Made by a program: the position numbers and the translations under genes
Assembly (NCBI RefSeq): GCF_037478305.1
Contig: NZ_JBBGAZ010000004.1
Coordinates: 186,001-250,000 of the forward strand
DNA: 64,000 bases
Reading direction: 5' to 3'
DNA from: Cognatishimia coralii
GTDB lineage: Bacteria > Pseudomonadota > Alphaproteobacteria > Rhodobacterales > Rhodobacteraceae
Notes under the pieces: model-generated
Database searches by the model: none
What the model was told of the DNA's origin: nothing
What the model saw: the letters and a program-made list of their open reading frames with translations, nothing else
Shown: positions 34,447-42,537 of the stretch, piece after piece
Position numbering within the stretch: position 1 is the stretch's first letter
Layout of the letters: the number at the start of each line of letters is the position of its first letter

Positions 34447-35688
34447 TTATGCACACTCGATAATTTCATTCAACCTACCGCGTGGCCGTGAGCTTGAAAC
34501 ACAGTACCCGAATGCGTTCATAACAACCTCAAGATACTCTGAACGTTCACAGGCCAAATCGCTGCCCGTTGCGCAATTTCTTGTTGATTGCGCCCAATCA
34601 AGAAACATCCCTTCTGGATCAGCCCCAGTGCGACTAATGACTGAGCTATCTTCTCGGGAAATTCTCAGAGTTCGAAGATCTAAGTCGAACGAGAATTGCG
34701 CGATTCCACTGCTCTTGCGATTAATTTCACTACCGAACGTGAAGTAGTCATTTACACCCTCAATTGTACAACGCGCCGAACCACATGTTATCGAAAGTTC
34801 CTCTTCACGGAGCGAATAGGAACGGTAGTTCCATCGGTTTGCAAAACTCACTTTGTCATCTGCAATCGCAGCTCTACTGAGGTTTTTGCCGAAATACCGA
34901 ACCCGATCCCCGTACACTTGGTCAACAAAGCTCAAAGCTGCCGAGTTGGGAGAAGACCAAGCTTCTTGGTACAGCTGCGTGAAAGCGCGAGCCCATGTTT
35001 CCGCCCCGAACGCGCTTAAAGTAAACTCGTTGAACCCAAGTTCGTCTCCAGTTTCGGGTCCACATTCTATATTGACTAGGCTTTCTTGGATCCGATTTGC
35101 TGTACTGTTTACACTGAAATCGTGACCGTGAGATGCCAATAGTAAAGCTATGTAGCCTGCCTTCGCTACACGTGCTGTTTCCCGGTTGTCTTCCCAGCCA
35201 GAAACAACACCAACTAGGGCCGCATCAGAGCTCAACACAAACTGAGTTAGGTTTCGATTTTCCCGAGCGTGTGGGATTCTGAAGTAACTTGCATCACCTT
35301 GCGCGCCCGTTGTCGATGCCACACGCCTGTTTCGAACCGTTAAACCAGCCCCACTTTGGTTCTGGAAAATAACTGATAGACGCTCGCCTTCTGCTACTCT
35401 CAATTCTGGTCTTAAAGCGACGGCGTTTCTAACACTAAATTTAAACAGACTCAGGTTGTGAGAAGGGTCATGAATTATTTCGCTGGCAGACCCATACCTA
35501 GGCGAAGAAACCGTTCCACATTCATTGAAGCCACGATCTGAACTGACTACCCAACCATCAGATGTCACGAACGCACCTAGACTGTCGGCGTTAGCTGAAA
35601 GCGCAGACGAAGAGCAGAATATAGCGCTGCAAAATGCTACCCTTGTAAGACTGAGTAAGGAATGGCGCTTAGTGATATCGCGATGCAT
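34447..35688 (-). CDS. Uncharacterised secreted protein with faint trypsin-like resemblance
   Basis: 413 aa with an N-terminal signal peptide (about 12-32, ending ALSANA). GAFVTSDGWVVSSDRGF near residue 38 and DPSHNLSLFKFSV recall the start of trypsin-like (S1C) domains, and ALVGVVSGWEDN near 165 recalls the end, but no catalytic His-Asp-Ser triad is found. The C-terminal 250 residues are unlike anything I recognise and contain three cysteine pairs (TCGSARC, NCATGSDLAC, GYC/IIEC). It could be an inactive protease-like binding protein. CGGAGGACACA precedes the ATG. Confidence 0.6.
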   Translation of the reverse strand: MHRDITKRHSLLSLTRVAFCSAIFCSSSALSANADSLGAFVTSDGWVVSSDRGFNECGTVSSPRYGSASEIIHDPSHNLSLFKFSVRNAVALRPELRVAEGERLSVIFQNQSGAGLTVRNRRVASTTGAQGDASYFRIPHARENRNLTQFVLSSDAALVGVVSGWEDNRETARVAKAGYIALLLASHGHDFSVNSTANRIQESLVNIECGPETGDELGFNEFTLSAFGAETWARAFTQLYQEAWSSPNSAALSFVDQVYGDRVRYFGKNLSRAAIADDKVSFANRWNYRSYSLREEELSITCGSARCTIEGVNDYFTFGSEINRKSSGIAQFSFDLDLRTLRISREDSSVISRTGADPEGMFLDWAQSTRNCATGSDLACERSEYLEVVMNAFGYCVSSSRPRGRLNEIIECA

Positions 35689-35798
35689 TGTGTCCTCCGG
35701 AGTGCAAATTTCTCATCCTTTCGACAGAATGAGAAATTGCCCATTGATATTCAATAACAGTAGAGTGTGAACAAATATCAGCGACCTCTTTAAGAAGA

Positions 35799-35903
35799 TC
35801 ATGCAAGCGTTAAAGGTTCGCGCTTCCCTAACTTCATGTCATTTAGCAAAAAAACAGAGAAGGTCCCCCGCCCGAGCTTTAGCCCGGACGGAGTGAAGAT
35901 CAT
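35799..35903 (-). CDS. Possible 34-aa terminal ORF of the integrase cascade
   Basis: Starts in an ATGA overlap with the stop of the 57-aa frame and encodes MIFTPSGLKLGRGTFSVFLL and 14 more residues. Its middle lies within an inverted repeat whose other arm is at 37838. The ATGA linkage is suggestive, but the length and repeat overlap make it doubtful. Confidence 0.25.
   Translation of the reverse strand: MIFTPSGLKLGRGTFSVFLLNDMKLGKREPLTLA
35850..35886 (+). repeat. Inverted repeat flanking the integrase cassette, left arm
   Basis: AAGGTCCCCCGCCCGAGCTT with flanking A-rich sequence; its reverse complement occurs at 37838-37874 with about four differences. The two arms bracket the five minus-strand genes around the integrase. 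Confidence 0.6.
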
Positions 35904-36073
35904 GGTGGTAGCCTCTCGGTGAGCACATACTCAGCCAGCCAAGCCCAGTAGTCCTGCCGTGTTGGAAAGCCCTGTCCCTGAGCCGCGACATCCTCAGCGC
36001 GCTTTCGGGACAAGCCACCATCAAACTCAGCAATGGCAGCGCGTTCCTCAAAGGCTTCGATATCAGGGATCAT
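35900..36073 (-). CDS. 57-aa protein coupled to the integrase
   Basis: A short frame starting in the integrase stop (ATGA at 36073-36070). The product starts MIPDIEAFEERAAIAEFDGG and continues with a helical, charged sequence ending in YVLTERLPP. Short proteins beginning with an EAFEERAAI-like segment are, as far as I recall, common on alphaproteobacterial mobile elements; function unknown. Translational coupling and good coding character support it. Confidence 0.6.
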   Translation of the reverse strand: MIPDIEAFEERAAIAEFDGGLSRKRAEDVAAQGQGFPTRQDYWAWLAEYVLTERLPP

Positions 36074-37335
36074 GGTGCCGTGACCCGATCCACCAAGTCT
36101 CGCTTTTGCTGGTCAGAGATGCCTGCGGAGTAGAGCGAGTAGGTGATACCGTTCTCTGAGCGAGCCGCTGAGTGCCCCACGATGCTGGCGGTGAAGTGCT
36201 CCGGAGCTCCAGTCCGCTCACACTGGGTGATGAACCACTTACGGGTGCTGTGGAACACCAGACCGGGCCTCTCGATCTTCAGCCTTTTCCGAAGAAGAGC
36301 AAAGCGCTTAGTGATGTCGTTCACTGTGAGGTCAGGAAAGAGCGGTCCCTGCACTGGCTTTCTTTTCAACAATGCCAGAAGCTCAGGATGCACCGGGACC
36401 CACCGCTCTGCTGCCTCGGTCTTCAGAAGACGCAAGTGGTTGGGACGAAGATGGAAGAAGAACCCTGCTGGCCCCTTGTCCACGATGTCCTCCCCAAGGA
36501 GACCCGCTGCTTCACCTGCTCGCATCCCAGAGAAGAGACAGAGCTTCATCACGTCAGCAATGACATGCTCCCTTGCATTCAGGAGCTTCTTCACCTCGTC
36601 ATCCGTTGGCACAGCGTAGGGCTGAGGACGGATCTTGGCTTCGAAACGAACATGCGCAAAGGGATTGGCCTCCAGCAGGTCCTCATAGACACACCACGTG
36701 AGCCACTGGTTTACCTGCGCCCAGATACGCCTCTGGGTGCGCCCCGAGATGTGATCTCTGCGTCCCATCGACCACGTGACGGCTGCATCCAAGGAGAGAC
36801 CCCGCGTAGTCTGGGACTTCCCGATGTTGGCACTGAGCTTAGAGATGAGGGACAGGAACTCCTTCCCATCCTCCTTCACCAGCTCTGAGAGCTTCTTCTC
36901 TCCGTGCTTGGAGGCAAAGAGCTCCACCGAGTAGCGCACACTCTTAAAGCCACCGGGCCGGAGTTCTCGGATACGTCGGTGTAGATAACGGCGAGAGGCA
37001 CTCTCCACCGTGGTGTTCTTCGCGATCTTCTTCACGAAGCCCGCTTGCTCAGAGTGCTGCAGACTGTCACGGAGACGAGCAAGAGCCTCTTCGGAATGGC
37101 GGGACCATCCAGAGGAGGAAGGCAGCAAGAGAGCGCCAGAGAGGGCCTCCTCGACAGTCTTCTCGTACTGGGTGTTGACCTCTGCCGCTCGTTTCCGAGC
37201 AAGCTTCAGGTCTCCGGTCTTCAGGGATTGCTTGAGGGCTTTCTGGCCCAGGAGGGCAGCAACATCCTTGGGGTAGTTGCGGCGGTAGAGCCATGTCTGA
37301 CCTTTCAGATAGGCATAGCGGATCTGTGCTGACAT
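36070..37335 (-). CDS. Tyrosine recombinase (integrase) of the tRNA-Gln island
   Basis: 421-aa phage-type integrase. The N-terminal part (1-90, beginning MSAQIRYAYLKGQTWLYRR) matches the arm-binding domain of the DUF6538 type; a SAM-like core-binding domain follows. The catalytic domain has Arg in FSGMRAGEAAGLL (about 275), Lys in HLRLLKTEAAERW, HxxR in FHSTRKWFITQ, His in IVGHSAARS and the nucleophile Tyr in GITYSLYSAG near the end. It likely recombines the tRNA-Gln cores at 26283, 33074 and 42342. Two small genes precede it by overlaps of a few bases and one follows by ATGA. Confidence 0.92.
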   Translation of the reverse strand: MSAQIRYAYLKGQTWLYRRNYPKDVAALLGQKALKQSLKTGDLKLARKRAAEVNTQYEKTVEEALSGALLLPSSSGWSRHSEEALARLRDSLQHSEQAGFVKKIAKNTTVESASRRYLHRRIRELRPGGFKSVRYSVELFASKHGEKKLSELVKEDGKEFLSLISKLSANIGKSQTTRGLSLDAAVTWSMGRRDHISGRTQRRIWAQVNQWLTWCVYEDLLEANPFAHVRFEAKIRPQPYAVPTDDEVKKLLNAREHVIADVMKLCLFSGMRAGEAAGLLGEDIVDKGPAGFFFHLRPNHLRLLKTEAAERWVPVHPELLALLKRKPVQGPLFPDLTVNDITKRFALLRKRLKIERPGLVFHSTRKWFITQCERTGAPEHFTASIVGHSAARSENGITYSLYSAGISDQQKRDLVDRVTAP

Positions 37336-37338
37336 CTG

Positions 37339-37542
37339 TCAGGTTCCTTTCGGTTTAAAAATGGGGGAAGTGATCTTTCGCAAGATCATGTCGAAGTCTG
37401 GCTCGCCGTACTCACCTTCGAGCGGGCCAGTTAAAGAGTAGCCACCAACGCAGTCGTCATAGACCTCATCCACGAGGAAGAGGTGTTCTGGGATATCGTC
37501 GAAGGCCCTGATGACCACATGGTCTCCGGGATGGAGGTCCAT
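37339..37542 (-). CDS. 67-aa acidic protein upstream of the integrase
   Basis: Starts at ATG 37542, one base after the previous TAA (TAACATG), and ends three bases before the integrase ATG. The product begins MDLHPGDHVVIRAFDDIPEH and contains VDEVYDDCVGGYSLTGPLEG, looking like a small beta-barrel. No family recognised. An upstream in-frame start is rejected because it lies inside the preceding gene. Its place between a membrane protein and the integrase suggests a role in element maintenance. Confidence 0.6.
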   Translation of the reverse strand: MDLHPGDHVVIRAFDDIPEHLFLVDEVYDDCVGGYSLTGPLEGEYGEPDFDMILRKITSPIFKPKGT

Positions 37543-37543
37543 G

Positions 37544-37774
37544 TTAGGATCTCGCCAGCAAGAGGTCCGGCAGGACGAAGCCAAGTGCCAGAGACATCGG
37601 CACCGGGAGCGGTACTGGCTGCATCCACGAAGGCATCATCGCCAGCAGGACAATGCAGTAGGACAGTCCGTTGGGGATGAGTGGCCTCACGCCCCACTTC
37701 CACCGAAGGAAAAGAAAAAGGGCCAGCCTCAAGCTGACCCCCAACACGCACCACAGCGTGAAAGAGCTGAACAT
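37544..37774 (-). CDS. 76-aa small membrane protein, first gene of the integrase operon
   Basis: Two to three hydrophobic segments: residues 5-22 (FTLWCVLGVSLRLALFLF), 32-48 and 55-72. The ATG at 37774 follows AGAGGAG with seven-base spacing. Size and topology resemble small holin-like or phage membrane proteins, but no family is certain. It opens the minus-strand cascade leading to the integrase. Its 5' leader contains one copy of the 46-bp direct repeat. Confidence 0.55.
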   Translation of the reverse strand: MFSSFTLWCVLGVSLRLALFLFLRWKWGVRPLIPNGLSYCIVLLAMMPSWMQPVPLPVPMSLALGFVLPDLLLARS

Positions 37775-37782
37775 CTGAATAT

Positions 37783-37828
37783 CTCCTCTAAGAGTTCTCT
37801 TTATTCAGATGCTTGGTTTTGCGCGGTT
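37783..37828 (+). repeat. 46-bp direct repeat, copy 1
   Basis: Matches 46483-46528 at 43 of 46 positions, exactly 8700 bp apart; both include TTATTCAGATGCTTGGTTTT. On the minus strand this copy is the leader of the 76-aa gene, and CATCTGAATA/TATTCAGATG forms an inverted repeat across it. Confidence 0.85.
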
Positions 37829-37837
37829 TTTTGCAGA

Positions 37838-37874
37838 GCGGGCGAAAGCTCGGGCGGGGACCTTCGTTGTTTTT
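37838..37874 (-). repeat. Inverted repeat flanking the integrase cassette, right arm
   Basis: Reads AAAGCTCGGGCGGGGACCTT on the plus strand; partner of the arm at 35850-35886. Present next to the 46-bp direct repeat. Confidence 0.6.
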
Positions 37875-38062
37875 TGTTGAATGGCTTTGATGCGGATGAA
37901 GCGGACATTGGATCGGCCAAAGTTAAGTTCCGCTTGCAGAAGCAAAGCTGCTACTGGCTCCGTATCAACATTCTCTGCAAGCCTGGCTACGGGGTTTTGT
38001 GATTGCATCAGTTGCAAAATTGGTCGAATTCATGCTCTAGCAGGTTTTGAAACGCGCTTTTT

Positions 38063-39382
38063 GTGACGAGGGACCGAAGAGGATTGATTGAACGGATTGA
38101 AACAGTGGACGTGCTCGTCATTGGCGGGGGAACAGCAGGGTTCGGCGCGGCCATTGCGGCAGGTCGCCAAGGCTTGAACGTCACGCTAATGGAAGCAACT
38201 AGCAAGATCGGCGGTGTAATGGCCTTTTGCCCAGGAATGCCTTGGGGCGGGGGTTATCCTGTGGATCAGATCATCGGTGGTATATTGGAAGAGCTGACCG
38301 CGCGCCTTGAGGCAATGACCCCACCTGCAGCAGAAAAACGCTCCTGCACCCTCGAAAATTTCGGCCCGGAAATCATCTACGACCACGACATCGCGACATT
38401 GACGATGTTCGAGATGCTGGAAGAAGCCGGAGTGCAAGTCCGTCTGAATGCAACGGCAGTTGAGCCGCAAATGGAGGGACCTCGGATCAATGCGGTTCGC
38501 TGTTTTGACCGAAATGGCACGTTTGAGGTTGTACCGAAGATGGTCATCGATTGCTCTGGCGATGGTGACATTTCAGCCAAGGCGGGCGTGCCTTACGTCC
38601 TAGGCGATGAGAGTGGAAACATGATGGCGGTGACCATTTCGTTCCACATGATCGGTGTGGATTGGGACGCGGCCTTTGCCCACCCTGATCCGTATTTCAC
38701 AGAATATGCGGCCAGAGGCATTGACGAGGACCGGCTGCACCCCGATCTGGCGAAGCTCTATCTGATGAAAGCGTTTCATCACGGAACCGTCTTTTGCAAT
38801 TCTGTACATGTCCGCGGTGTTGACGGGACCGACCCAGTGGCCGTTGGTCAAGCCACGCAAGAAGGTCGCAGACGTTGCCTGCAACTGGCGCGTTTCCTCC
38901 AATCGGACGTTCCCGGCTTTGAGACCGCGCATATGTCCATGCTTTCGCCCACCGTGGGCGTGCGGGAAACGCGTAAACTGCAAGGCGTCATCCGAGTGAC
39001 GGGTGCTGATCTTGCGCGGGCCACCAAGTTTCCAGATGGCATCGTAAGCTGCGACAATCCCATTGATGACGTCATGCGCAGTGATGGGGGCATGACTCAT
39101 GACGCGGCGATTGAGAAGGGCAGTTACTACACCCTACCGTTTCGCGCTTTGATCCCCGAAGCCGTTGAAAACCTGATGTTCGCTGGGCGCATCATATCGG
39201 CGGATGCCACAGCCTTCGCTTCGGTTCGTGGGATGCCACAGTGCATGGCGATGGGTCAAGCGACGGGCACGGCTGCGGCGCTTGCCTTGGAAAAGGCGTG
39301 CCCGGTGCAAGAGGTGGACACCAATCTTTTAGTAGCGGAGCTCGCGAAACAAGGCATCAATCGGTTGGGGCCAGCCAATTGA
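38063..39382 (+). CDS. FAD-dependent oxidoreductase (FAD_oxidored family)
   Basis: Up to 439 aa. The dinucleotide-binding motif VLVIGGGTAGFGAAIAAGRQ is close to the N-terminus, followed by KIGGVMAFCPGMPWGGGYP, a family signature. IDCSGDGDISAKAGVP and FAGRIISADATAFASVRGMP near the end complete the FAD site. Substrate unknown. The start is unsure: GTG at 38063 gives the longest frame, while TTG at 38084 or GTG at 38105 is closer to the FAD motif. The next gene begins inside its stop (TTGA), so the two form one transcription unit. Confidence 0.82.
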   Translation: MTRDRRGLIERIETVDVLVIGGGTAGFGAAIAAGRQGLNVTLMEATSKIGGVMAFCPGMPWGGGYPVDQIIGGILEELTARLEAMTPPAAEKRSCTLENFGPEIIYDHDIATLTMFEMLEEAGVQVRLNATAVEPQMEGPRINAVRCFDRNGTFEVVPKMVIDCSGDGDISAKAGVPYVLGDESGNMMAVTISFHMIGVDWDAAFAHPDPYFTEYAARGIDEDRLHPDLAKLYLMKAFHHGTVFCNSVHVRGVDGTDPVAVGQATQEGRRRCLQLARFLQSDVPGFETAHMSMLSPTVGVRETRKLQGVIRVTGADLARATKFPDGIVSCDNPIDDVMRSDGGMTHDAAIEKGSYYTLPFRALIPEAVENLMFAGRIISADATAFASVRGMPQCMAMGQATGTAAALALEKACPVQEVDTNLLVAELAKQGINRLGPAN

Positions 39383-40338
39383 AAGGATTTGACCCGCAAT
39401 ACACCGACCTCCCGGACTATATCTTGAAGTGCACGCGCATGATCTGGGAAGGGCGAGGGATTTCGGAGCTGGATTGGCACTATGGCGACAATCTTCTGGT
39501 GCGCACACCCGCGGGGATCAGCCGGGGTAATGCGGCGGGCAAGGCTAACACCATAGCTACGCTGGCGGAGTTCCCAGACAGGCAACTCTTAGGGGAAGAC
39601 GTGATATGGAGCGGTGATGAAGATACAGGGTTCCTTTCATCCCACCGCATCCTATCTACTGCCACCCACCAGGGTGGCGCATTTGGGCCGGCCACTGGCA
39701 TCACATGCACCTTTCGCACAATCGCGGACACCTTTTGCAAGGACAACCGCGTCTGGGATGAGTGGCTGATCCGCGATAATGCTGCAATTGCTGTTCAACT
39801 TGGTCAAAGCCCAAGGGAAGCCGCACATGCCGCTATTCTTGCGGGCGACACCAAAATGCCGCTCACGCCAGACACGGATATTGAAGGACCTTACAATGGT
39901 CGTGGCAACACGAATGAATGGGGTGAGAGACACGCGGACGTGCTGCGCAGCATCATGGCAGCAGATTTCTCAGTTATCCCGAAGCACTACGACAGAGCCT
40001 GCCATGTCTCGTTCCCTTGTCGGCAAGAAAACTATGGTCATGAGGCGGCGACTGAATTCTGGCTTGGTCTTCGTAGTGCCTTTCCCAGTGCGAACTTCAC
40101 GGTTGAACATCAAATAGGCCGCGTTGATCCGATGATGTCCCCGCGCAGTGCGATCAGGTGGTCTCTTACAGGCACGCACGAAGGCTGGGGACGGTTCGGC
40201 TCGCCAACCGGTGCCCCCATTCATATTATGGGTGTCAGCCATGTTGAGTTTGGCCCTTGGGGCATTCGCCGCGAATTCACATTGTTCGATGAAATCGCGA
40301 TCTGGAAGCAAATTCTGTTGCAAACGCAGCATGCTTAG
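39379..40338 (+). CDS. NTF2/SnoaL-like protein paired with the FAD oxidoreductase
   Basis: 319 aa when started at TTG 39379, which overlaps the previous TGA; the N-terminus then reads MKGFDPQYTDLPDYILKCTR, fitting this family, whereas the upstream frame is a shadow of the FAD gene. Two NTF2-like halves are visible: about 10-150 (IWEGRGISELDWHYGDN, GDEDTGFLSSHRI) and about 170-310 (ATEFWLGLRSAFPSANFTVEH, SLTGTHEGWGRFGSPTG). SnoaL-like folds bind small cyclic molecules. Together with the oxidoreductase it suggests breakdown or modification of an unknown substrate. Confidence 0.75.
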   Translation: MKGFDPQYTDLPDYILKCTRMIWEGRGISELDWHYGDNLLVRTPAGISRGNAAGKANTIATLAEFPDRQLLGEDVIWSGDEDTGFLSSHRILSTATHQGGAFGPATGITCTFRTIADTFCKDNRVWDEWLIRDNAAIAVQLGQSPREAAHAAILAGDTKMPLTPDTDIEGPYNGRGNTNEWGERHADVLRSIMAADFSVIPKHYDRACHVSFPCRQENYGHEAATEFWLGLRSAFPSANFTVEHQIGRVDPMMSPRSAIRWSLTGTHEGWGRFGSPTGAPIHIMGVSHVEFGPWGIRREFTLFDEIAIWKQILLQTQHA

Positions 40339-40592
40339 GCCGTATTCGCCGTACTTGGACTATTTTCCGCCGGAGGTTGCACAGACTATCGCGCACGTCA
40401 GCTTTCTATCATCGCATGCCGTTTGCACTCTGTGCAGCAAACGGAACTCTGGACTCACTGCCGCTATTCGCTGCACCCGCCTTTTCATAGATACTTCTTT
40501 TCTACCCTCCCACAACACATCACGGAGGCTAACGAAGATTGACGACCACGACAAACACCTGGTCCAATAACGCAAAGAATTTAGCACTCAGA

Positions 40593-41228
40593 TTACTTAC
40601 GCCACCGCTTGAAAAACCGCGGGTTGCGGCGGACAAATTCATCTATCAATCCTGTAAGGCCGCCACGCTCAACGCCATGCAAATAAAGATAGCCTGCAGT
40701 TGCGCCGACAGCCGCACCTAAAGCGTCAACGATCAGATCACTCATTGTGTCATCAAGACCAGATTTTTGCATGTTCAAACCAAGCAGTTGATCCATGGTG
40801 AACTCAAACACTTCCCAACCAACTCCAATTGTCACCGCGAAGCAAAATGAAAAGGCTGCAACGCCAAAAGCAGGAGCTGCGAACCGATCGCCTTGAAACA
40901 TCATAAAAATCAAAAGAAAGCCGGTCAGGCCGAGAGCTACTGCAGAACTACCGTGCATAGCCACGTCCCACCACCAATATCGTTCATAGAAATCAAAGAC
41001 TTCCCCCAAAAAGAGAGTTCCGCCTGTGAACAAAACAACCCCAACAACAAAGCTGTCTGGCACCTTGATGTCTGCCCACTTCGAAATAACCACCGGAGCC
41101 AGCGACAACAGCAAAGTGGCCATTGTCACAAAGGCAAATTGCCAGCGGGCGAGAATAGCCGCAATGACTGTTAGAACGGCAAGTCCAAGCCAGATCAGTC
41201 TTGCTAGGATTGGTTGGTTGGCAAACAT
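40593..41228 (-). CDS. DUF2238-like membrane protein
   Basis: 211-aa inner-membrane protein with about six hydrophobic helices. YWWWDVAMHGSSAVALGL in the centre and GVGWEVFEFTMDQLLG followed by DDTMSDLIVDALGAAVGA are the family-like conserved blocks, with buried His, Glu and Asp residues. Function unknown. Divergent from the endonuclease/exonuclease/phosphatase gene 40 bases away, so they may share a regulatory region. Confidence 0.65.
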   Translation of the reverse strand: MFANQPILARLIWLGLAVLTVIAAILARWQFAFVTMATLLLSLAPVVISKWADIKVPDSFVVGVVLFTGGTLFLGEVFDFYERYWWWDVAMHGSSAVALGLTGFLLIFMMFQGDRFAAPAFGVAAFSFCFAVTIGVGWEVFEFTMDQLLGLNMQKSGLDDTMSDLIVDALGAAVGATAGYLYLHGVERGGLTGLIDEFVRRNPRFFKRWRK

Positions 41229-41267
41229 AAGGTGACAACTCCTGCTGGCTGTGGTGAAATTGGTGCA

Positions 41268-41966
41268 ATGAGTATACCTCGCCTGCGGATTGCAACCTAT
41301 AACCTTCAGAAATGCATAGGCATGGATCTACAACGTAGGCCTGATAGGAGCTTGCAGGTAATCAATGCGCTACAGGCCGATATCGTCGTGCTTCAAGAAG
41401 CGGATAAACGGTTGCCGCCCAGGCCGGCAGCTCTGCCACACAGAATGATCAAAGAACATGGGTGGCGCATACTCTCGTTTGGTGCTCCTGGCGGCTCGCT
41501 AGGCTGGCACGGCAATGCTATGCTGGTTTCAGCCTCCGTAACAGTTATGAAGTTAGGGCACATAGATCTTCCAGGTCTCGAGCCCAGAGGCGCTATTTTT
41601 GCTGATGTAAAGACGGCGATAGGTGAAGTTCGCGTTGTAGGGTTGCACTTGGGGCTACTTCGCTACTTTCGGTTATTACAAGTCGCAGCGATATTGCGAT
41701 ATTTGCAACAGCTTTCTCCTACTTCAACCATATTGGCCGGCGATTTTAACGAATGGGGAAGTGGTAAGGATCTCGATGCCATAGCCAAGGGCGTTACATT
41801 TATTAAGTCTCCCGCTAGCTTTCCTTCGCTACGTCCAATTGCGAGGCTTGATCGTTTCGCACTGCCTCCTGACTTAACCGCACTCGGTACAGATGTTCAC
41901 ACCGCTCAACCCGCGAGAATAGCATCGGATCATCTTCCCGTGTGGGTCGAAGTGACCAGAGTTTAA
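41268..41966 (+). CDS. Endonuclease/exonuclease/phosphatase family protein
   Basis: 232 aa. RIATYNLQKCIGMD at the start supplies the Asn, DIVVLQEAD the metal-binding Glu, ILAGDFNEWGSG the Asp-x-Asn pair and IASDHLPVWVEV the final Asp-His. This is a complete EEP active site, used by DNases, phospholipases and lipid phosphatases. The ATG at 41268 is chosen; the longer frame to 41214 overlaps the divergent gene's start. No signal peptide. Last gene before the outer att repeat. Confidence 0.82.
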   Translation: MSIPRLRIATYNLQKCIGMDLQRRPDRSLQVINALQADIVVLQEADKRLPPRPAALPHRMIKEHGWRILSFGAPGGSLGWHGNAMLVSASVTVMKLGHIDLPGLEPRGAIFADVKTAIGEVRVVGLHLGLLRYFRLLQVAAILRYLQQLSPTSTILAGDFNEWGSGKDLDAIAKGVTFIKSPASFPSLRPIARLDRFALPPDLTALGTDVHTAQPARIASDHLPVWVEVTRV

Positions 41967-42014
41967 ACTAAACCGACCATAGACTCAGTTCTTTTCCGCC
42001 ATATTGAAGCCAAC

Positions 42015-42359
42015 TCTCCCCCATCTCCCATTACTGGTACCTATTAGGAGGGAGCACACACCCACCTACGGAGTGAGCCACAGACAGCACCTCAGGGAGA
42101 GGCCTTCAGAGAGCCCTAAGAGAGGGCCGCAGAGAAGGCCAGAGAGACCTCCTAAGGCTCCCCAACAGCACCTCCGAGAGAAGCCCCCCCCAGCACCCCC
42201 AGAGAGCTCCAGAGAGGGCTCCTAAGGTATGGCTGGGATGTCGAAGTGCCCCATGTCACCGAGCCTGAGAAATGCCCCCGAAAGTGCCCCAGTTTGCTAG
42301 GTGCTCGGGTAAAGCCGAAGGGAAGTATCGAGAAGCAAGGTATCCTACCACCCCAGCCA
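42015..42359 (-). repeat. About 300-bp inverted repeat, arm C, at the island's outer end
   Basis: Imperfect reverse complement of 33074-33376. It has one inverted GTACCAGTAATGGGAGAT copy (42028-42045), a purine-rich AGAGAGGCC-type section and the att core at its outer end. A proline/arginine-rich frame across it is repeat-derived. Confidence 0.85.
42342..42359 (+). other. attR core, direct copy of the tRNA-Gln 3' end
   Basis: ATCCTACCACCCCAGCCA, identical to 26283-26300 and in the same orientation. It marks the right boundary of the island, giving a length of about 16 kb between direct cores. Confidence 0.85.
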
Positions 42360-42537
42360 AACACTTCCTTATTTTGATACGCTGTATAGTTGCCGCGCGA
42401 ATGTCTCGTGATTTCGGGCGATTGTCAGACAGGGTTTTCTGCAGAGACGCGGGCCGGAGCATGAAAAGGGCATATTTCAGGCCCAAGTCTCTGTATGCGA
42501 CTCCTGCGGTGCGAGTTTGCAGATTTCGGGTGTGTTT

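Noticed and set aside
35839..36051. 70-aa minus-strand frame
   Set aside because: Different frame from the 57-aa gene, which is better supported by its ATGA coupling to the integrase.
37511..38002. 163-aa plus-strand frame
   Set aside because: Runs antisense to the 67- and 76-aa genes and through the direct and inverted repeats; no homology or start signal.
42004..42225. Pro/Arg-rich 73-aa frame
   Set aside because: Translation of the purine-rich inverted repeat; the matching repeat at 33195-33310 does not keep the frame.
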